A program made the translations under genes and the position numbers. DNA of 64,000 nucleotides from Pseudoalteromonas arabiensis (lineage in GTDB: Bacteria; Pseudomonadota; Gammaproteobacteria; Enterobacterales; Alteromonadaceae). Location of the stretch: contig NZ_LRUF01000024.1 of assembly GCF_001550155.1 (NCBI RefSeq), positions 516,016 through 580,015 on the forward strand, read 5' to 3'. Numbering within the stretch: position 1 is the stretch's first letter; every line of letters starts with the position of its first letter. Below are positions 44,205-53,275 of the stretch, one piece after another. Under the pieces are notes generated by a model. The model was not told the DNA's origin. It worked only from the letters and a program-made list of their open reading frames with translations, and made no database searches.

Positions 44205-44251
44205 TCCTTATTTACACGCTAAAACTAGGTATATTAGTGTGTAAATAAGGA
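44205..44251. repeat. Inverted repeat downstream of the DUF2789 gene
   Basis: Perfect 13-bp arms (44205-44217 and 44239-44251, TCCTTATTTACAC and complement) around a 21-nt AT-rich loop. It may be the DUF2789 terminator on the minus strand, but no clean T run follows. Confidence 0.5.
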
Positions 44252-44258
44252 GCGAAAG

Positions 44259-44489
44259 CTACTGGCGTAACCTTGCGTCTAATTCGTCAATCACCTCGCT
44301 CCATGCACCATCTTCAGCTAATGACTCGGCTAGAAAATGTTGCTGTGCTTCATCCCAAAACGGAGCTTCCTGTAACAAAGTTGTATCTGACAATTGATGT
44401 GAGGCTATAAAAGCGTCTATTTCGCTCTCTTTACAGGGTAAACCAAGTTGTGCAAAGAGGGTTGAAATATCATGTTTTGTCGTATCCAT
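44259..44489 (-). CDS. DUF2789 small protein
   Basis: A 76-residue acidic, helical protein with the family pattern LFAQLGLPCKESEIDAFI and FWDEAQQHFLAESLAEDGAW. Ribosome site AAGGAG precedes it on the minus strand. Function is unknown. Confidence 0.82.
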   Translation of the reverse strand: MDTTKHDISTLFAQLGLPCKESEIDAFIASHQLSDTTLLQEAPFWDEAQQHFLAESLAEDGAWSEVIDELDARLRQ

Positions 44490-44641
44490 AGTTCTGCTCC
44501 TTGTGTATGGTGATAATTTATTACTGCTTAAAATTAATAATGGAGAATGTCAGTTTAACTTACGCTGAATTTGTTTTTAGCTTTGCTTAGGTATATATAT
44601 AGTCTAGTGGTAAAAATAATAAAGCCAAATAAAGGATGAGT

Positions 44642-45283
44642 ATGACAACGATAGCCGAACACGACACATTCAGTGTGCAATACCTCAGTGCTGAAGATAT
44701 CAGTATAGCTGCAAGTCTTATTTACCAAGCTTATTATGATGACCCTGTGTTAAAGAATGTACTTGGATACCAACCAGATAACCCCACTAAATACGAAAGT
44801 AAGCTCAGAGCCCTTGTGCGTGAAGAACTAGCCAGCTTTTGGCAAGAAAAGCAGCCGTTAATTGGATTGTACTCTCAAAAAAGATTGAAAGCCGTTGCGT
44901 GTGTTTTTGACTCAAACAGTGAACTTCAAGCCGAACGTTACTGGCACTGGCGCTTGAAATTAATGCTTAGTGCAGGGTATTTGCAAACCAATCAATTGAT
45001 TGAAAAAGAGCGCACAATACGAGAAGCATTATCGCAAAAAGCACCTTATTTATTTTTAGCCTTTATTGCTGTGGACCCGCACTTTCAGGGGCAGGGCCTT
45101 GGGCGATATTTACTAAGAGGGCTTGATGATTTACTACAAAGCAGTCCTAATACATCGGGTCTTGCTGTATTTGTGACACGCCCAGAACAGCGCGAGTTTT
45201 TTACCTCAGAGAGCTTTGAAGTATTTAAGTCACTAAGCTTTAATCAGGTTAATGGTGACCTTATGTTTAAGAGCGCAAAATAA
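44642..45283 (+). CDS. GNAT-family acetyltransferase
   Basis: A 213-residue GNAT protein. LFLAFIAVDPHFQGQGLGRYLLRGL contains the acetyl-CoA loop (V.P..QGQGLG), and a partial FF.S.SFEVFKSL closes the fold. AAAGG is correctly spaced for the ATG at 44642, but not for the one at 44636. Substrate is unknown. It is likely monocistronic. Confidence 0.82.
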   Translation: MTTIAEHDTFSVQYLSAEDISIAASLIYQAYYDDPVLKNVLGYQPDNPTKYESKLRALVREELASFWQEKQPLIGLYSQKRLKAVACVFDSNSELQAERYWHWRLKLMLSAGYLQTNQLIEKERTIREALSQKAPYLFLAFIAVDPHFQGQGLGRYLLRGLDDLLQSSPNTSGLAVFVTRPEQREFFTSESFEVFKSLSFNQVNGDLMFKSAK

Positions 45284-45308
45284 CCAACGGACGTTTTGGA
45301 AATTGCAA

Positions 45309-45326
45309 TGTGAGATTTATCTCACA
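45309..45326 (+). promoter_or_regulatory. GacA/UvrY-type upstream activating box for the CsrB RNA
   Basis: TGTGAG-ATTTAT-CTCACA fits the GacA/UvrY consensus TGTRAG-N6-CTYACA, and sits in a perfect 11-bp inverted repeat (45305-45330). It lies about 170 bp upstream of the presumed RNA start, the distance seen for GacA-controlled Csr/Rsm RNAs. The half-site spacing is 8, not the 6 of a CRP site. Confidence 0.7.
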
Positions 45327-45479
45327 TTGCTGTAAGTATTATCAGAATAAACACTCAAATTTTGTACCCAATTTTACTTATCTTAATGTTTTTAAAAGAA
45401 TTCTCTTATCTTACTTTAATATGAACGCAAAAAAATTGCTTTTTGTACCTATCCTGATTTCCTTATTCCTCTAAACTTA

Positions 45480-45893
45480 ATCATGTCAAGACGACACAGG
45501 TTCAATGAGTGAACTGATGCCAAGGATTAGGACGCTGGCAATTTGGCAAAGATGCTTAGCAGGAAGCAAAAGGACAATTTAAAAGGGAAGCAAGGACGAA
45601 TAAGGAAACTGCTAGGATGCAGTACAATCGCGGAGCGGTTGAAAAGGATTGAACAAAGGATTATTTAGCAGGAAGCTAAAGGAGCGTTTGGAAAACGAAG
45701 TGGATAGCCATTGATGGCAAGAGGACGGCACTGGGATGTGTTAAATGCGACATGATGTTGCATGGTGGGTGTATCTGGATGTATACCCGTTCAGGGGATA
45801 GAAAAAAACGGCAGCTTCGGCAAGAGTAGGGACACTTTATCATGGAAGTAGCAAGATTGGGGCGTGGCTAGTAGCTACGCCTTAGTTCTTTCT
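45480..45893 (+). ncRNA. csrB: CsrB-family regulatory RNA
   Basis: A non-coding stretch of about 410 nt with about 21 GGA triplets, many as AGGA or AAGGA in short loops such as GCAGGAAGC (twice) and CTAGGATGC, the binding sites of CsrA/RsmA. GGGACACTTTATCATGGAAG and the GCAGGAAGC element resemble E. coli CsrB. It ends in a hairpin (45861-45868 with 45874-45881) and a T-rich tail. As in E. coli it lies between syd and yqcC. CsrB titrates CsrA, shifting carbon metabolism and biofilm control. The 5' end is estimated. Confidence 0.88.
45861..45893 (+). terminator. Terminator of the CsrB RNA
   Basis: GGCGTGGC-TAGTA-GCTACGCC, 8 pairs with one wobble, followed by TTAGTTCTTTCT, a weak T tract. Confidence 0.7.
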
Positions 45894-45939
45894 GGGCTTT
45901 GCATTTTTCGCAATCAAAATTACTGCGTTTAGACGCAGC

Positions 45940-46239
45940 TTAAATTTTGTGCGGTGGTATCACTACACTCTTAAGCAATTCATTTTCCATGATCAAAACG
46001 CCTTGATACACGCTTTGCCCATCACTTGAAAACTCAAAAATAAACTCACTTTTAATACCCGGTTTACCACTTTTTAAAATGCCAAGTCGGCGTTTATTGC
46101 AAGCAACACTCATCAATTGCACATTTAACTGCTCAATTTGTCTTTGTGCATGAAGGTTAGCTGCTTCGGCTACTTTTCTGTTTAACCAAAAAAAGTAGAT
46201 AATGCTGCCAATGATGATGAGTGTCCACAAGCCTGCCAT
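45940..46239 (-). CDS. DUF3301 membrane-anchored protein
   Basis: A 99-residue protein: one N-terminal membrane helix (LWTLIIIGSIIYFFWLN) and a soluble C-terminal part with FIFEFSSDGQSVYQGVLIM, as in DUF3301. It starts right after the DUF3549 stop, so both form one unit. Function is unknown. Confidence 0.8.
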   Translation of the reverse strand: MAGLWTLIIIGSIIYFFWLNRKVAEAANLHAQRQIEQLNVQLMSVACNKRRLGILKSGKPGIKSEFIFEFSSDGQSVYQGVLIMENELLKSVVIPPHKI

Positions 46240-47268
46240 TTACGAAAATAACCTTCCAATTGCTCGAGCGAGTGTTTCGCTGCGATTTTCCTGTCTTAGT
46301 AAACCTAGTAAGTGAGGGCGAATACTCGGAATTGCAACTAAATCGGTGAAAATACTCACAAACAGTTGTTCAATTTCAGTGTGGTGTGCACAGCAATCCA
46401 TAAATACATGTAAGCGTTCAGGGTCTTCTAATGTGCTAAAGCAACGCCCTGCAATTGTTAATAGTACATCTGACTGGGTGTTCATATCAGAGCGCAATAC
46501 AGCATCAACAAGTTGCGCTGTTAAACCTTGCGCTGGTGTTTTTGATAAACTTCTAAGAGCTGCCACAAGGGCGATGTCGTCTTTATGCTCTATGGCGTTT
46601 AACCCATAGGCTAACAATTGCTCTGCAAATACGGGTTCGATTGCAACATGTTCAAGCATAGCACTGAGCGGCTGTAATACTTCGACAGGTAATTGCCCCC
46701 AAGCGGCTTGTAGGTTCGCTAAGTTGTTGTCGTTATCTAAACGCATCGCAAAATCAGCAATGCCCTGTACTGCAACACTTTGCCAATTATCAAACCCCAG
46801 TTTGCCTGAAAAATAAAGCTGAGCATATTCGTAGTACTGTGAAGCACTTTGTTTAAGTAAACACTTAACCTGTGCATTAAATGCCGCTAGCTTGTTGGCG
46901 TTTGGCGTAAATACATACGGATTGTTATCAAGTTTGCCTTCAGCATTTTCACCGGTAATTTCTGTACCAAGTGCTTCAATTACCATATTTGCGAAGTGGT
47001 CACGGCTTGCGCTTACTAGGCGGCTTTGCTCATCGAGTGGGAATTTTAAAAACCATACATAAGGTTCTTTAGACGCTTTTACATCCCAAAATTGAATAGC
47101 AAGCCAAGCATGACCAGCAAGCGGGTATGGGTAAGGGATTTTTGTCTCTTCAATGGCGAGAAATTGTTTTTTGTCTAATTTCGTGATGTGTCTGCCAATA
47201 TCGAAGGCACGCCAAGTGGTACCTGCTGCATCCAGAAGTTGCCCTAAAGTGGCGATCTGCTCAGTCAT
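46240..47268 (-). CDS. DUF3549 family protein
   Basis: A 342-residue soluble protein: TLGQLLDAAGTTWRAFDIGR at the start and FWDVKASKEPYVWFLKFPLDEQ are typical of DUF3549, found beside yqcC in Vibrio and Shewanella relatives. The C-terminal half is alpha-helical with repeat-like segments. Function is unknown. It diverges from yqcC with 126 bp between. Confidence 0.82.
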   Translation of the reverse strand: MTEQIATLGQLLDAAGTTWRAFDIGRHITKLDKKQFLAIEETKIPYPYPLAGHAWLAIQFWDVKASKEPYVWFLKFPLDEQSRLVSASRDHFANMVIEALGTEITGENAEGKLDNNPYVFTPNANKLAAFNAQVKCLLKQSASQYYEYAQLYFSGKLGFDNWQSVAVQGIADFAMRLDNDNNLANLQAAWGQLPVEVLQPLSAMLEHVAIEPVFAEQLLAYGLNAIEHKDDIALVAALRSLSKTPAQGLTAQLVDAVLRSDMNTQSDVLLTIAGRCFSTLEDPERLHVFMDCCAHHTEIEQLFVSIFTDLVAIPSIRPHLLGLLRQENRSETLARAIGRLFS

Positions 47269-47394
47269 AAAATCTCAATTACCGTAATTAATCTATATCA
47301 GGGGCGAATTATACGCCATACCATGGCGCCTTGGAACAGGGTATACTAGGGTCTGTTTACCTTCCCTAAGTAAAAAGGTATTAAGAGTTTTACA

Positions 47395-47709
47395 ATGCAT
47401 CAACAGACTTTGGCGCTGCTGCGCGAATTAGAATCAACATTACAACGCTATTCACTTTGGCAAACAACAGCCATTGACCCAAGTGCGCTCAATTCAAGTG
47501 TACCGTTTTGCCACGACACTATGGCCTTTGAGCAATGGCTGCAATTTGTTTTTCTTGAAAAAATGCATACCTTAATTGCACATGCTCAGCCTTTACCTCG
47601 TAATTTTGCAATTGCGCCTATGGCTGAAATGATGCTGGCACAACACAGCGGTGGTAATGATGTGATTAGCGTTTTACAAAAACTCGATCAACTTTTGAGT
47701 GATGACTAA
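47395..47709 (+). CDS. yqcC: YqcC family protein
   Basis: A 104-residue helical protein with PFCHDTMAFEQWLQFVFLEKMH, the YqcC hallmark. It overlaps the truC start by a few bases, the conserved yqcC-truC-yqcA order. Function is unknown. Confidence 0.9.
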   Translation: MHQQTLALLRELESTLQRYSLWQTTAIDPSALNSSVPFCHDTMAFEQWLQFVFLEKMHTLIAHAQPLPRNFAIAPMAEMMLAQHSGGNDVISVLQKLDQLLSDD

Positions 47710-48484
47710 GATGCAAGAGATTGATAAGCCACAATTTGATGAGTTAACGATTCTGTACCGCGATGAAAATTACATTGCGATTGATAAACCGTCCGGTTTA
47801 TTGGTTCACCGTTCGTTTTTAGACAAACACGAAACTCAATTTGCGATGCAAATGCTGCGTGACCAAATTGGTCAACACGTATTTCCTGTACATCGGTTAG
47901 ATAGACCAACGTCAGGTGTGTTACTGTTTGCGTTAAGTTCAGAAGCAGCCCGTGACATGAATCAGTTATTTATTGATGGGCAAATTGAAAAACGTTATTT
48001 AGCGTTAGTAAGGGGCTTTTTAAACGAATCAATCTTCTTAGATAAACCTTTAAAAGAAGAGCTTGATAAAATTGCCGATAAGTTTGCAGATCAAGATAAA
48101 GCGCCGCAAGAAGCACAAACGCAATTTCATTGCCTGCACCAAGCAAGCTTGCCTATTCCAATTGGTAAGTACCCAACAGTTCGTTACTCGCTGGTGGAAT
48201 GTTTTCCTAAAACTGGCCGCAAACATCAAATTCGTCGTCATTTAAAACATTTATCATTGCCAATTATTGGCGATGTAAATCATGGTGATAATCAGCATAA
48301 TCAATTTTTTAGAGAACATTTTCAGCTTCGTCGTTTAATGTTATTTGCCTCTGAATTAAAGTTTGTGCACCCTTATAGCAAGCAACCAATAACAATTAAA
48401 GCGCCATTAGGCGATGCAATGTTAACGATTTGCCAGCAACTTGGCTGGCCAACAGAAGAAAAGGATTATTATGGCAACCATTAG
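47702..48484 (+). CDS. truC: tRNA pseudouridine(65) synthase TruC
   Basis: About 260 residues of the RluA-type pseudouridine synthase fold. HRLDRPTSGVLLFAL contains the catalytic aspartate motif (HRLD), and GRKHQIRRHLKHLSLPIIGD is the family C-terminal signature. TruC modifies U65 in tRNA-Ile and tRNA-Asp. The start is either 47702 or 47711. It overlaps both neighbours. Confidence 0.92.
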   Translation: MTKMQEIDKPQFDELTILYRDENYIAIDKPSGLLVHRSFLDKHETQFAMQMLRDQIGQHVFPVHRLDRPTSGVLLFALSSEAARDMNQLFIDGQIEKRYLALVRGFLNESIFLDKPLKEELDKIADKFADQDKAPQEAQTQFHCLHQASLPIPIGKYPTVRYSLVECFPKTGRKHQIRRHLKHLSLPIIGDVNHGDNQHNQFFREHFQLRRLMLFASELKFVHPYSKQPITIKAPLGDAMLTICQQLGWPTEEKDYYGNH

Positions 48485-48917
48485 TATTTTTGTCGGCAGT
48501 GTTTACGGCGGTGCCGAGCGCTTAAGCGAACAAGTTATTGAAATCATTGAAAAGTCAGAGCATCAAGCGCAATTAGTTGAAAATGGCACGGTTGATGACA
48601 TGCTGGCAGCGTCACATATTTTAGTGATCACATCAACGACGGGTCAGGGTGATATTCCTGATAACTTAGTCGCTTTATACAGCGAATTAAATGATCAATT
48701 CCCACTGTTAACAGGCAAGCAATACGGCATTATTGCTATGGGTGACCGTAGCTATGGCGATACGTTTTGTGGCGCAGGTCGCAGTTTTGATGAGCTGTTT
48801 CGTGATTTACAGGCAAAACCTGTTGGTCATCGTTTAGAAATTGATGCATGTGAAGATTTTGAACCTTGGCCTGTTACTGAGCCATGGTTAAATGAGTGGC
48901 TGACAAAAATTAGTTAG
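48471..48917 (+). CDS. yqcA: Flavodoxin-like protein YqcA/MioC type
   Basis: A 148-residue short-chain flavodoxin from the ATG at 48471 with AAGGA upstream. ISIFVGSVYGGAERLSEQV forms the phosphate loop, and STTGQGDIPDNLVALY and MGDRSYGDTFCGAGRSFDEL are the other FMN contacts. It shares 14 bp with the end of truC. Electron-transfer partner is unknown. Confidence 0.9.
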   Translation: MATISIFVGSVYGGAERLSEQVIEIIEKSEHQAQLVENGTVDDMLAASHILVITSTTGQGDIPDNLVALYSELNDQFPLLTGKQYGIIAMGDRSYGDTFCGAGRSFDELFRDLQAKPVGHRLEIDACEDFEPWPVTEPWLNEWLTKIS

Positions 48918-48945
48918 TGCCTCTTATTAGCCAGTGTCTCTTATA

Positions 48946-48977
48946 AGTGCTGATTGAATAAGCAATTGGCACTTTTC
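48946..48977 (+). terminator. Probable terminator after yqcA
   Basis: An 11-bp stem with two G-T wobbles (48946-48956 with 48963-48973) and TTTT. Confidence 0.6.
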
Positions 48978-49045
48978 CCTTGGTTTTTCGAGTACAGAAT
49001 CTGTGACCTTGGTGATATACTAGCGCATCATTTTATGAGGCTGTT

Positions 49046-49777
49046 ATGATTTCAAAAAACCAACTGAAACTAATTCGTGCATTAGGTCAAAAGAAATACC
49101 GTAAGCAATATAACCAGTACCTTGTTCAAGGCGAAAAAAATGTACTTGAATTACTAAACAGTGGTTTAAGTATTGCTCATATTTTTGCGACTCCTGCATT
49201 TATAACAGCGCACCAATCTGCGCTTGCAGCCCATCAAGTCATTGAAGCAGACGAAGACAGCCTAACTAAAGCCAGTACGCTCGTTAGTAACAACGCAGCA
49301 ATTGCTGTTGTTGATATGCCAAGTCAGCAAGCATTACCTACATCGGGGCTTATTCTAGCCCTAGATGGCGTGTCGGATCCGGGTAATTTAGGCACGATTA
49401 TTCGTGTTGCTGATTGGTATGGTATTAAGCATATTGTTACCAGCACAGACAGTGCGGATGCTTATAACCCGAAAACTATCAGCGCAACCATGGGTTCATT
49501 TGCTCGTGTGAGTGTCTCTCAAACTGACTTAACTAATTACTTACCTAGCTTAAACCTTCCTGTGTATGGTGCATTTTTAGAAGGTGAAAACATTCACAAA
49601 ACCGCTCTCAAGCAAGATGCCGTATTACTAATGGGCAGTGAATCGCATGGTATACGTACTGATTGCGAAAGCTTAGTTACTGATAAAATCACTATTCCGG
49701 CTTATGGCCAAGCAGAATCGCTTAATGTAGCAATGGCAACGGGTATAATTTTAGATAATTTTAAGCGCCACGCTTAA
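49046..49777 (+). CDS. SpoU/TrmH-family RNA 2'-O-methyltransferase
   Basis: A 243-residue protein: an N-terminal substrate-binding region (KKYRKQYNQYLVQGEKNVLELL) and the knotted SPOUT domain. Signatures are LDGVSDPGNLGTIIRVADW, LLMGSESHGI and IPAYGQAESLNVAMATGI, the three AdoMet knot motifs. Likely modifies a ribose in rRNA or tRNA; the target site cannot be read off. Confidence 0.9.
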   Translation: MISKNQLKLIRALGQKKYRKQYNQYLVQGEKNVLELLNSGLSIAHIFATPAFITAHQSALAAHQVIEADEDSLTKASTLVSNNAAIAVVDMPSQQALPTSGLILALDGVSDPGNLGTIIRVADWYGIKHIVTSTDSADAYNPKTISATMGSFARVSVSQTDLTNYLPSLNLPVYGAFLEGENIHKTALKQDAVLLMGSESHGIRTDCESLVTDKITIPAYGQAESLNVAMATGIILDNFKRHA

Positions 49778-49837
49778 CCTTTTACCCTAAAATGGGTTAA
49801 ATTGAAGAATAACAATAAAAATCGGTAAAACAATTAG

Positions 49838-52800
49838 ATGCGTTTAAGCACCATAAAATTAGCGGGTTTCAAATCGTTTGTTGAACCCACTAAGATCCCA
49901 TTCCCTGATCAGATGACATGTGTTGTCGGCCCGAACGGCTGTGGCAAATCAAATGTCATTGATGCAGTGCGTTGGGTGCTAGGTGAAAGCTCAGCTAAAA
50001 ACTTACGTGGCGATGCCATGACCGATGTTATTTTTAACGGCTCAACTAATCGAAAACCTATTTCACAAGCCTCTGTTGAGTTGGTGTTTGATAACACCAG
50101 TGGCCATTTACCGAATACCTTTGCTGATCGAAACCAAGTGGCGATCAAGCGCTTAGTGACCCGAGATGGTCAATCAATTTATTTTCTAAATGGCAGTAAA
50201 TGCCGTAAGCGTGATATTACCGATATCTTTTTAGGCACAGGTCTTGGCCCGCGCAGCTATGCGATTATTGAGCAGGGCATGATCTCGCGTTTAATTGAGA
50301 GTAAACCGGCGGATTTACGTGTGTTTTTAGAAGAAGCTGCGGGGGTTTCGAAATACAAAGAGCGTCGTCGTGAAACGCAAACCCGCATTAAAAGCACCCG
50401 CGAAAACCTTGAGCGATTGCTTGATGTAAGGCAAGAGTTGCAAACACAGCTCGATAAGCTTGCAGTGCAATCAGTCGATGCAAAAAAATACCGAGAATTA
50501 AAAGCCACTGAGCGCACCTTAAAAGGGCAAATTGCGGTTTTAAAGTGGCAGAAGTTACACCAACAACAAATCGATAAAGCTGAGCAAATCAACAAACTTA
50601 AAGAGCAAATTCAGTTCTTTAGAGAAGCGCATTCTGGCCATGATGATGTTTTAGCAAGCCTTGAAAATCAGGTGCAACTTGAGCAGCAAAAACTGCAAGA
50701 CGCTCAGCAGGCTCAGCATCAAACTCATACTGAGTTAACCCGCAAAGAGCAGCAACAGATCAGTTTAAAGCAGCAACAGCAAACACTTAGCCAAAACCTT
50801 ATCAAACAGCAACAATTGCAGTTACAAAATAAAGAGCTGCAAGAAGAGCAACACGCTTCTGCCGCCATTTTACAAGAGCAGCTACAAGAAGCGATTGAGC
50901 AAAGTTTGTTGTGCGCTGAGCAAGTTACAGAGGTTGAAGAACAAGTCGCTTTTAGGCAGCAACAAACACAAAGTGCTAATGAGCAATATCAAAGCACCTT
51001 ACAGAAAAACCAAGCTCATAGCAGTGATATTACTATCGCCAAGAGTCAACAGGCTCACTTTGCGCAGACTGTTGCGCAACTTGAATCTCAACAAGCACAA
51101 CTCACTGCTGAAATTAGTGAGCTTGAAGCCACCCCAGTTGCAGCGCAAATTGCTGAGCAACAACAGCAAATTCAAACACTGACGAAGGAGCTTGCGCAGC
51201 AACAAAGTGCGCTAAATAAGCTCACTCAAAATCTAGAACACGCGGATAAAGAGCAACAGCACTTAGAGCAGGATTTAAAGCGGGTTCAACAGCACAGTAA
51301 TGAAAATAGAGCCAGCATTGCGGCACTTAATTCTTTGTTATCAGAGCAAACCAACAGCGAGAGTGTCTCTTTATTAGCACAGTTAAAAGTGGCTTCTGGC
51401 TTTGAGCCGCTAGTTGAGCAAGCCCTACTTGGCCTTGAGCACTTAAAGGTTAGTCAGCATAAAGAGCCTAACAGTGTTTGGCCTGTAACTAATAGTGCTG
51501 AGTTACCAAAAGAGTCATTAGCAAATTACATCGAATCGGGTGCTTTCCCTGATTTATTAGCACGGTTTGCATTTCAGTCCCGTTTTGATGACGCTATTTT
51601 ATCGGATCCATATTGGCTGGCAGTGATTGATGAACAAGGCTGTATGCATGGTCGTAACTTTCATACTGATGCCAATAAAGACGCTGACAATTCTTTGCTT
51701 TTAAAGCATGCTCAGCTCAGTGATGCACAGCAGTTAGATGAAGAGCTCAACGAGCAATTAGAAACTAAGCAGCAATTGCTAAATGAGCATTTGGAACGTA
51801 AGAAAACACTTATCGCCGACAAAGAGCAATACAGAGAACGAATTCACCAAGCGGCTCAGCAGATTGCATCGGCCAGTACTCGACGAGATATGTTGCTAGA
51901 GCAGCAAACGCAGTGGCAAAACCAGCTTGTTAAGTTACAACAGCGTCAAACGTTACTGGCTGAGCAAAAGCAAAATGCCGACGAACAGCAACAAACTCAG
52001 CAGTGTTTACTTGAACAATTGTTAGAGCAGCAATTAGAACTTGAAACTGAGTTAGAGCAAGCAAAACACCAACAAGCTGAGGCAAATAACAACTATCGCC
52101 AAGTGGCTTCTCTGTTAGAGCAATATAAAACGCAGGCACATCAAGCAAATTTGGCCGAACAAAAAGCTCGCAGTGAGTGTCAACTGAGTGAAACTAAATT
52201 ACAACACGCTAATGCAGCGCAAAATGCTGCCAGTGAAGCCGTATTAGAACTCAACGAGCAGCTAGAAGAGTTAGTGATACCGCTTGAAGAGGTAGCAGAG
52301 CAAATTATGCTATTGCTTGAAAAGCATCAACAAAGTGACGTTGAGCTGAAAAACTTGCAAGCGGCATTGAGTCAAGCTAAAAAGGAGCTTGCTGATAAGC
52401 AAACAGCGCTGAAATCATCGCAATCTGAGTTGGTGACGTTACAAGAGCAGCTGCAAGCATTGGCACTGGATGAACAAAGTTTAATCGTTAAAGCGCAGGC
52501 GGCTTTAGAGCCACTTGAAGAACTGCAACAAAATTTAAAAACAGTACTTGAAGAACTGCCTGACAATGCCAATTTAAATAGCATGCAAACTTTGCTTACA
52601 AAAACCACGCAAGCGTTAAATGAGCTTGGCGCGGTGAACTTAGCGGCAATTGATGAGTTTGAGCAGGCTAAACAGCGCAGCGATTATTTAAATCAGCAAC
52701 TTGATGATTTAACGCAAGCATTAAATACCCTTGAAGGGGCGATTCAAAAAATCGACCGAGAAACAAAAAATCGTTTCAAGGCGACCTTTGAACAAGTAAA

Positions 52801-53239
52801 TACAGACTTTGGGGAGTTGTTCCCGAAAGTGTTTGGTGGCGGTAGTGCTTACCTTGAATTGACCAGTGATGATCTACTTGAAAGTGGGGTAAGCATCATG
52901 GCAAGGCCTCCAGGCAAGAAAAATTCGACAATTCACCTGCTTAGTGGTGGAGAAAAAGCGCTGACCGCATTATCATTGGTGTTTTCAATATTCAGGCTCA
53001 ATCCAGCTCCATTCTGTATGCTAGATGAAGTGGATGCGCCATTGGATGATGCGAACGTGGGGCGTTTTTGCCGTTTGGTAGAAGAGATGTCACAATCGGT
53101 GCAATTTATTTATATCAGTCATAATAAGATTGCCATGGAAATGGCAGGTAGATTGACGGGTGTAACTATGGCTGAACCCGGTGTTTCGCGGATGGTTGCT
53201 GTAGATATTGAACAAGCAGTGCAAATGGCACATGCATAA
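49838..53239 (+). CDS. smc: Chromosome segregation ATPase SMC
   Basis: A 1133-residue SMC protein: Walker A in VGPNGCGKSNVIDAVRWVLG (about residues 28-47), a very glutamine- and glutamate-rich coiled coil to about residue 480, a short hinge (500-640), a second coiled coil, then the signature LLSGGEKALTALSLVFSIF and Walker B FCMLDEVDAPLDDA. It condenses and segregates DNA with ScpAB. Direct placement in front of zipA and ligA is typical of Shewanella and Pseudoalteromonas. Confidence 0.96.
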   Translation: MRLSTIKLAGFKSFVEPTKIPFPDQMTCVVGPNGCGKSNVIDAVRWVLGESSAKNLRGDAMTDVIFNGSTNRKPISQASVELVFDNTSGHLPNTFADRNQVAIKRLVTRDGQSIYFLNGSKCRKRDITDIFLGTGLGPRSYAIIEQGMISRLIESKPADLRVFLEEAAGVSKYKERRRETQTRIKSTRENLERLLDVRQELQTQLDKLAVQSVDAKKYRELKATERTLKGQIAVLKWQKLHQQQIDKAEQINKLKEQIQFFREAHSGHDDVLASLENQVQLEQQKLQDAQQAQHQTHTELTRKEQQQISLKQQQQTLSQNLIKQQQLQLQNKELQEEQHASAAILQEQLQEAIEQSLLCAEQVTEVEEQVAFRQQQTQSANEQYQSTLQKNQAHSSDITIAKSQQAHFAQTVAQLESQQAQLTAEISELEATPVAAQIAEQQQQIQTLTKELAQQQSALNKLTQNLEHADKEQQHLEQDLKRVQQHSNENRASIAALNSLLSEQTNSESVSLLAQLKVASGFEPLVEQALLGLEHLKVSQHKEPNSVWPVTNSAELPKESLANYIESGAFPDLLARFAFQSRFDDAILSDPYWLAVIDEQGCMHGRNFHTDANKDADNSLLLKHAQLSDAQQLDEELNEQLETKQQLLNEHLERKKTLIADKEQYRERIHQAAQQIASASTRRDMLLEQQTQWQNQLVKLQQRQTLLAEQKQNADEQQQTQQCLLEQLLEQQLELETELEQAKHQQAEANNNYRQVASLLEQYKTQAHQANLAEQKARSECQLSETKLQHANAAQNAASEAVLELNEQLEELVIPLEEVAEQIMLLLEKHQQSDVELKNLQAALSQAKKELADKQTALKSSQSELVTLQEQLQALALDEQSLIVKAQAALEPLEELQQNLKTVLEELPDNANLNSMQTLLTKTTQALNELGAVNLAAIDEFEQAKQRSDYLNQQLDDLTQALNTLEGAIQKIDRETKNRFKATFEQVNTDFGELFPKVFGGGSAYLELTSDDLLESGVSIMARPPGKKNSTIHLLSGGEKALTALSLVFSIFRLNPAPFCMLDEVDAPLDDANVGRFCRLVEEMSQSVQFIYISHNKIAMEMAGRLTGVTMAEPGVSRMVAVDIEQAVQMAHA

Positions 53240-53275
53240 ATTTAGTTAGGCAGATCAAATAATAAAGGTGAGGGG

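Noticed and set aside
45305..45330. CRP binding site reading of TGTGAG...CTCACA
   Set aside because: CRP sites have 6 bp between TGTGA and TCACA; here there are 8. The GacA/UvrY consensus fits exactly and so does the CsrB context.
49838..53239. MukB instead of SMC
   Set aside because: The Walker A segment, LLSGGEK signature and FCMLDEVDAPLDDA match SMC; MukB has a different head and occurs with mukEF, which are absent here.
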